DNA from: Leucaena leucocephala
Taxonomy: Eukaryota; Streptophyta; Magnoliopsida; Fabales; Fabaceae
Direction of reading: 5' to 3'
DNA: 64,000 nucleotides
Assembly (NCBI GenBank): GCA_037074615.1
Contig: CM073560.1
Location: forward strand, 5,463,501 to 5,527,500
Positions within the stretch are counted from its first letter, which is position 1. Each line of letters begins with the position of its first letter. The notes beneath the pieces are model-generated. The model was not told the origin of the DNA and searched no databases. It saw nothing but the letters and a program-made list of their open reading frames with translations. This document shows, piece after piece, positions 61,301 to 64,000 of the stretch. Both the position numbers and the translations under genes were made by a program.

Positions 61301-62720
61301 TTTAATTCTATGCGATTGAATCTTTTAAAATTTATTCTATATGCTAAACTTTCATTAAGAAACTAGTAATTGATAATAAGCACTAAAAAATCTGATAAAG
61401 TTTGTTCAAAATAAATATTTATAAATATATTTTGAACTATTTCTATACTGTTTAAGTTGGGTTGTCCTATATTAATCAAAATTGCCACACTTTCATGTAA
61501 AAACCTGATAGGCTATTATAGTCAGTCTTTAAAAGCTTCTCTTTCTCCATTATCTCCTACTACTTCCTCTTCCTTTGAAACCCTAACTATGATTAAGCCT
61601 TGAAACTAGTTAAGTTGAGTGTCAAAATTCTGAGCAACGGGGCATAAAAAATCTAGCAAAATTAACATTGAATACTAAAAACTAGCAAAAGAGAACCCTC
61701 TCTTAGCTGCTTGTAGGAAATTAAACCACCCACCAAATTAAGATTGAATAAAGTCTTAACCTTTTCACTGAGAAGTTCTTGGAAGAGAGAAGTATCCTTT
61801 GAGATGCTGTTTATGATGTCTGAAGTAGTTGCTTCTTGTGAATTGAAGAATCCCACTTCTTGTCTCAGCACAGCTTCCAAATACTTGTACCTAATTCTCA
61901 ATACCTGCCTCTCGCTTGTTTTGCTCCAGCAATAACCTTCTGCAAAAACCATGAATTTAAATCAGTATGAGTGTTTCTATATCTATATATTTGCTTCAAA
62001 ATCAAATTTTGAGAAATTCTTTAGCTATTACTTTCTCTTAAACTACTCTTTCTTCATTCCTATATTTTTGCTTTTCATAAAACTGGGGATTTGACTTTAG
62101 GGTTTCATACAGAATCACCTTTTTGTTCATTAAACAGGTAAAAGTGAAGATGCCCCCTAGCCAAGTGCACTACCATATGATACCTAGTACTGAAGCTACT
62201 CTACAAGCTTTGTTAAAACGTTTGCCACGTTTGTATAAAAAAAGTAAAGCAAATACAAAAACACAATAAGGAATTGGACTTACCCATGAAGGCCAACGCC
62301 ATGACTGCTAATCCCAAGTAAACAAAATATAAACTGCACTGTAAACAAAGAATTTCAGAGTCATAAAAGAAAGAGAAAATTAAAGGTTGGAGAGAGATGA
62401 TGAATAGTGAGAGAGAGGAAGAATATATGGGAAAAAGTGAACTTTTAGGGACTAACCTTCTCAACCTCGGCCATGGAAAAATTATTCCCACCATTATTTT
62501 GTTGTTGTTGAGAATTCCCATAACCTAAGCTGTTCATGATACGGCTAGCAAACACAAGCAAAACGTTTGTGGACATGCCGTCTCCTATTGCTCCCAAAGC
62601 ACCAAACAACATAAGCACAACATCAGTCCACTCAGCATATCTGAAAATCTCAAGTATTGAACCTCTCTCTCTCTTGTTCATCATCTTCTTCTTCTCTCTA
62701 TCTTTTTCTGGGGAACTCAT
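52394..62720 (-). CDS. Full-size ABC transporter, subfamily B (MDR, ABCB15-like), 9 exons
   Basis: The exons (high to low) are 62457-62720, 62284-62338, 61761-61939, 60530-60987, 56782-57322, 55948-56127, 54567-55844, 53459-53874 and 52394-52760; all phases join, giving 1,245 aa (ABCB15 about 1,240). The order is TMD1-NBD1-TMD2-NBD2. NBD1 has Walker A GASGSGKST at 403-411, LSGGQ at 507-511, Walker B ILLLDEA and an H-loop His in VVSHKLST. NBD2 has Walker A GKSGSGKST at 1037-1045, LSGGQ at 1141-1145, LLLDEATSALD and VVAHRLNT. It should be an ATP-driven exporter in the plasma membrane; ABCB members carry auxin or secondary metabolites, but the substrate cannot be told from sequence. The linker after NBD1 is Ser/Pro-rich. 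The final residues (LVMDILP, then TAA) differ from the usual ending and seem to run into a MITE. Confidence 0.95.
56396..56761. repeat. MITE in an ABCB intron
   Basis: The left end GTTATGGGCATGTTTGGGAT and the right end AAACAAGCCAATAAC are imperfect inverted repeats. The interior has phrases also found at 8,680-8,840 and 24,570-24,690. It is 366 bp, without coding capacity, in the intron between the exons at 55948-56127 and 56782-57322. Confidence 0.6.
57985..58240. repeat. Dispersed repeat shared with 44.0-44.3 kb
   Basis: The phrases ACCAAAGAATATATTAAATT, GATAAAAAAATTTA, AGGGGTAAAATTG and ACAAGTGA appear in the same order at 43,990-44,330. It lies in the largest ABCB intron. Confidence 0.5.
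58537..58915. repeat. Dispersed repeat shared with 21.1-21.5 kb
   Basis: This is a GGAAGTGGAAGT-rich element whose ends contain TTTGTTTGGTAT and ATACCAAACATACC-like inverted sequence. The centre matches 21,140-21,500. It lies in the largest ABCB intron. Confidence 0.55.
58987..59010. repeat. AT microsatellite in an ABCB intron
   Basis: About twelve AT units in a row. A GT-rich run lies near 59,353-59,380. Confidence 0.85.
59660..59945. repeat. Stowaway-like repeat in an ABCB intron
   Basis: It shares the internal order of phrases with 31,235-31,523 (TTTTAATTTTAAATATAA, AATCTACTTTATC, TATATTAAGA, AGTTCAAATACA, TAACTTAATTAATTT). The ends are not well preserved. Confidence 0.45.
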
Positions 62721-62767
62721 ATTTTTGCTTCTTTGTTTGGAACAGCCAATGTGAAAGCAATACTTAG

Positions 62768-62800
62768 AGAGAGAGAGAGAGAAAGAGAGAGAACAAGAGA
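62768..62800 (-). promoter_or_regulatory. CT-rich leader of the ABC transporter mRNA
   Basis: A GA-rich run on the plus strand gives a CTCTCT-rich tract on the coding strand, 50-80 bases upstream of the start codon, a common feature of plant core promoters and leaders. Confidence 0.5.
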
Positions 62801-62840
62801 TCAGATGAACTATGAAAGGGCTTGTTAAGGGAGCTCAATG

Positions 62841-62848
62841 TTTATATA
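62841..62848 (-). promoter_or_regulatory. Candidate TATA box of the ABC transporter gene
   Basis: TATATAAA on the minus strand, about 125 bases upstream of the ATG and about 40 bases upstream of the CT-rich tract. The position fits transcription starting near 62,810. Confidence 0.6.
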
Positions 62849-62849
62849 T

Positions 62850-63446
62850 GTGTGTGAACATATGCAGACATATGGAAATAATGCTGAATGGTTTATTCCT
62901 TTGTTATGAATCACCCAGTGAATAATGTAACAAAGCTGTGTGAAGTGACCATTGTGGGGTTGTTAAAAATATGATTTTGCATTTAATTGGTTGTTTCTGA
63001 CAATTTCATGAGATCTGATACAACCTTATTTGTCTAGTTTTGGTTAAAGATGAATGTGACCCTGCTCCAATTTTTCATTATAGTACTACGGGCTCCCTCC
63101 TTTTGTTTTTATTACTTTATTAGTCTGATGTGAGGCTGCTGCTTTGTCCATTGTCGGCTTCTGGAGAGCTCCTTATAATTCATCATCAAGCTCCCTATTG
63201 TTTCTTTAAGGACCCCCTTAAAAAAATTTAATTAGTGAAGTGGGGTATATATTATAATTAATTAATTAATATGGTTAAAAAAGTCTCAAAGATAGAGAAT
63301 GTAACTGTTTTAAGTGCGGTGGAGTGTTATTTAGAATAACATATCATAAGTTCGAATTAGTGTAGATCCTGTGTTATATATAAGAAATTTGAAAAATGAG
63401 TTACAAATTCATGACTGATAAATAGGGTAGCTTATTAGAGTCTTTA
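62850..63446. other. Upstream region of the ABC transporter gene
   Basis: No gene was recognised. It presumably includes promoter-proximal elements of the ABCB gene, but I see no specific binding site I would defend. Confidence 0.4.
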
Positions 63447-63625
63447 TATTAAGATTAAGGTCCAATTTTATCCTCAAGTGTATTGTACATTAGGAATTTA
63501 TTTTGTATTCAATGTAGTTCCTCAAGTGTCAAAAGTATTAAGATTAAGGTCCAATTTTATCCTCAAGTGTATTGTACATTAGGAATTTATTTTGTATTCA
63601 ATGTAGTTCCTCAAGTGTCAAAAGT
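63447..63625 (+). repeat. Perfect 2 x 89 bp tandem duplication
   Basis: The unit beginning TATTAAGATTAAGGTCC and ending CTCAAGTGTCAAAAG is repeated once, directly adjacent and without a visible difference. It lies in non-coding sequence that resembles part of a repeat with TTAACTATTAATATT-type sequence on its right. Confidence 0.9.
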
Positions 63626-64000
63626 GGAGCAATATCGCCCCGACAGTTAAAAATATTAATAGTTAGCATTAATTTTTTAATAGTCAACATTAATTTTTTA
63701 AGTTAGAGTAATTTTTCTCATTTTTTCAACATTTTTAGGGTTATATTGAAGCTAAAACAACTTTCGACATAACATTATTGTTACATAATAATTTCTAGAA
63801 TAAAATTAGACCTTAACTATTTATATTATATAGCTAGATTCCAAAAAAAATACATTAAACCTCTTATTAATTACTTTACCACTACTCACACTTTGTGTTT
63901 GATCTGATAAATATTTTGATCTCCTAATAATCTAATCATTATTAGGTCTGTATGTTATAAAAAATAGAAAGCAAGAAGAATGTCAAGAAAAAGCATTAAT
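63626..64000. other. AT-rich end of window
   Basis: No gene was recognised. A short direct repeat of AGCATTAATTTTTTAA / CAACATTAATTTTTTAA occurs at about 63,666-63,701. Confidence 0.45.

Overview
The window is nuclear DNA of a flowering plant, most likely a eudicot. The genes have many short introns with GT-AG borders, the intergenic DNA is very AT-rich, and every recognisable protein belongs to a plant family. I cannot name the species from the sequence.

Layout: 1-11 kb has no gene I recognise; it holds dispersed repeats, two non-autonomous hAT elements (one complete, one fragment) and two tRNA-derived SINEs with clean target-site duplications. 11,044-19,923 (minus) is a complete 23-exon gene for STT3A, the catalytic subunit of oligosaccharyltransferase (778 aa). 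A second complete hAT copy lies at 20.4-21.1 kb. At 25.2-26.3 kb (minus) is a small single-pass membrane protein of unknown function. 26-34 kb is a repeat zone with a long-inverted-repeat (MULE-like) element, a LINE remnant and a 5'-truncated Copia element. 34,843-40,075 is a 5.2 kb PIF/Harbinger transposon with TAA target-site duplications. It contains a region rich in ACTCGAG palindromes around a plant-transposon ORF, and that region is interrupted by a CACTA element with ACG duplications.

40.2-42.5 kb (plus) is the C-terminal part of an RDR3/4/5-type RNA-dependent RNA polymerase. It lacks its 5' half and apparently one internal exon. 44.7-47.3 kb (minus) is a 2-oxoglutarate/Fe(II) dioxygenase of the At1g35190 type whose last exon I cannot find. 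47.4-52.2 kb is repeat-rich DNA with a third type of hAT element. 52,394-62,720 (minus) is a complete nine-exon full-size ABCB/MDR transporter (1,245 aa, ABCB15-like), with MITE-type repeats in its introns and an apparently MITE-derived 3' end.

The genes do not form a functional cluster: an ER glycosylation enzyme, an orphan membrane protein, a broken silencing polymerase, a dioxygenase and an efflux-type transporter are separated by transposon layers. I found no evidence of a new multi-gene system. The most distinctive items are the three-layer transposon nest beside two 3'/5'-incomplete genes, the ACTCGAG motif cluster, and the precise insertion signatures. All exon borders were placed by hand from splice sites, reading frame and recalled family sequences; no search was run.
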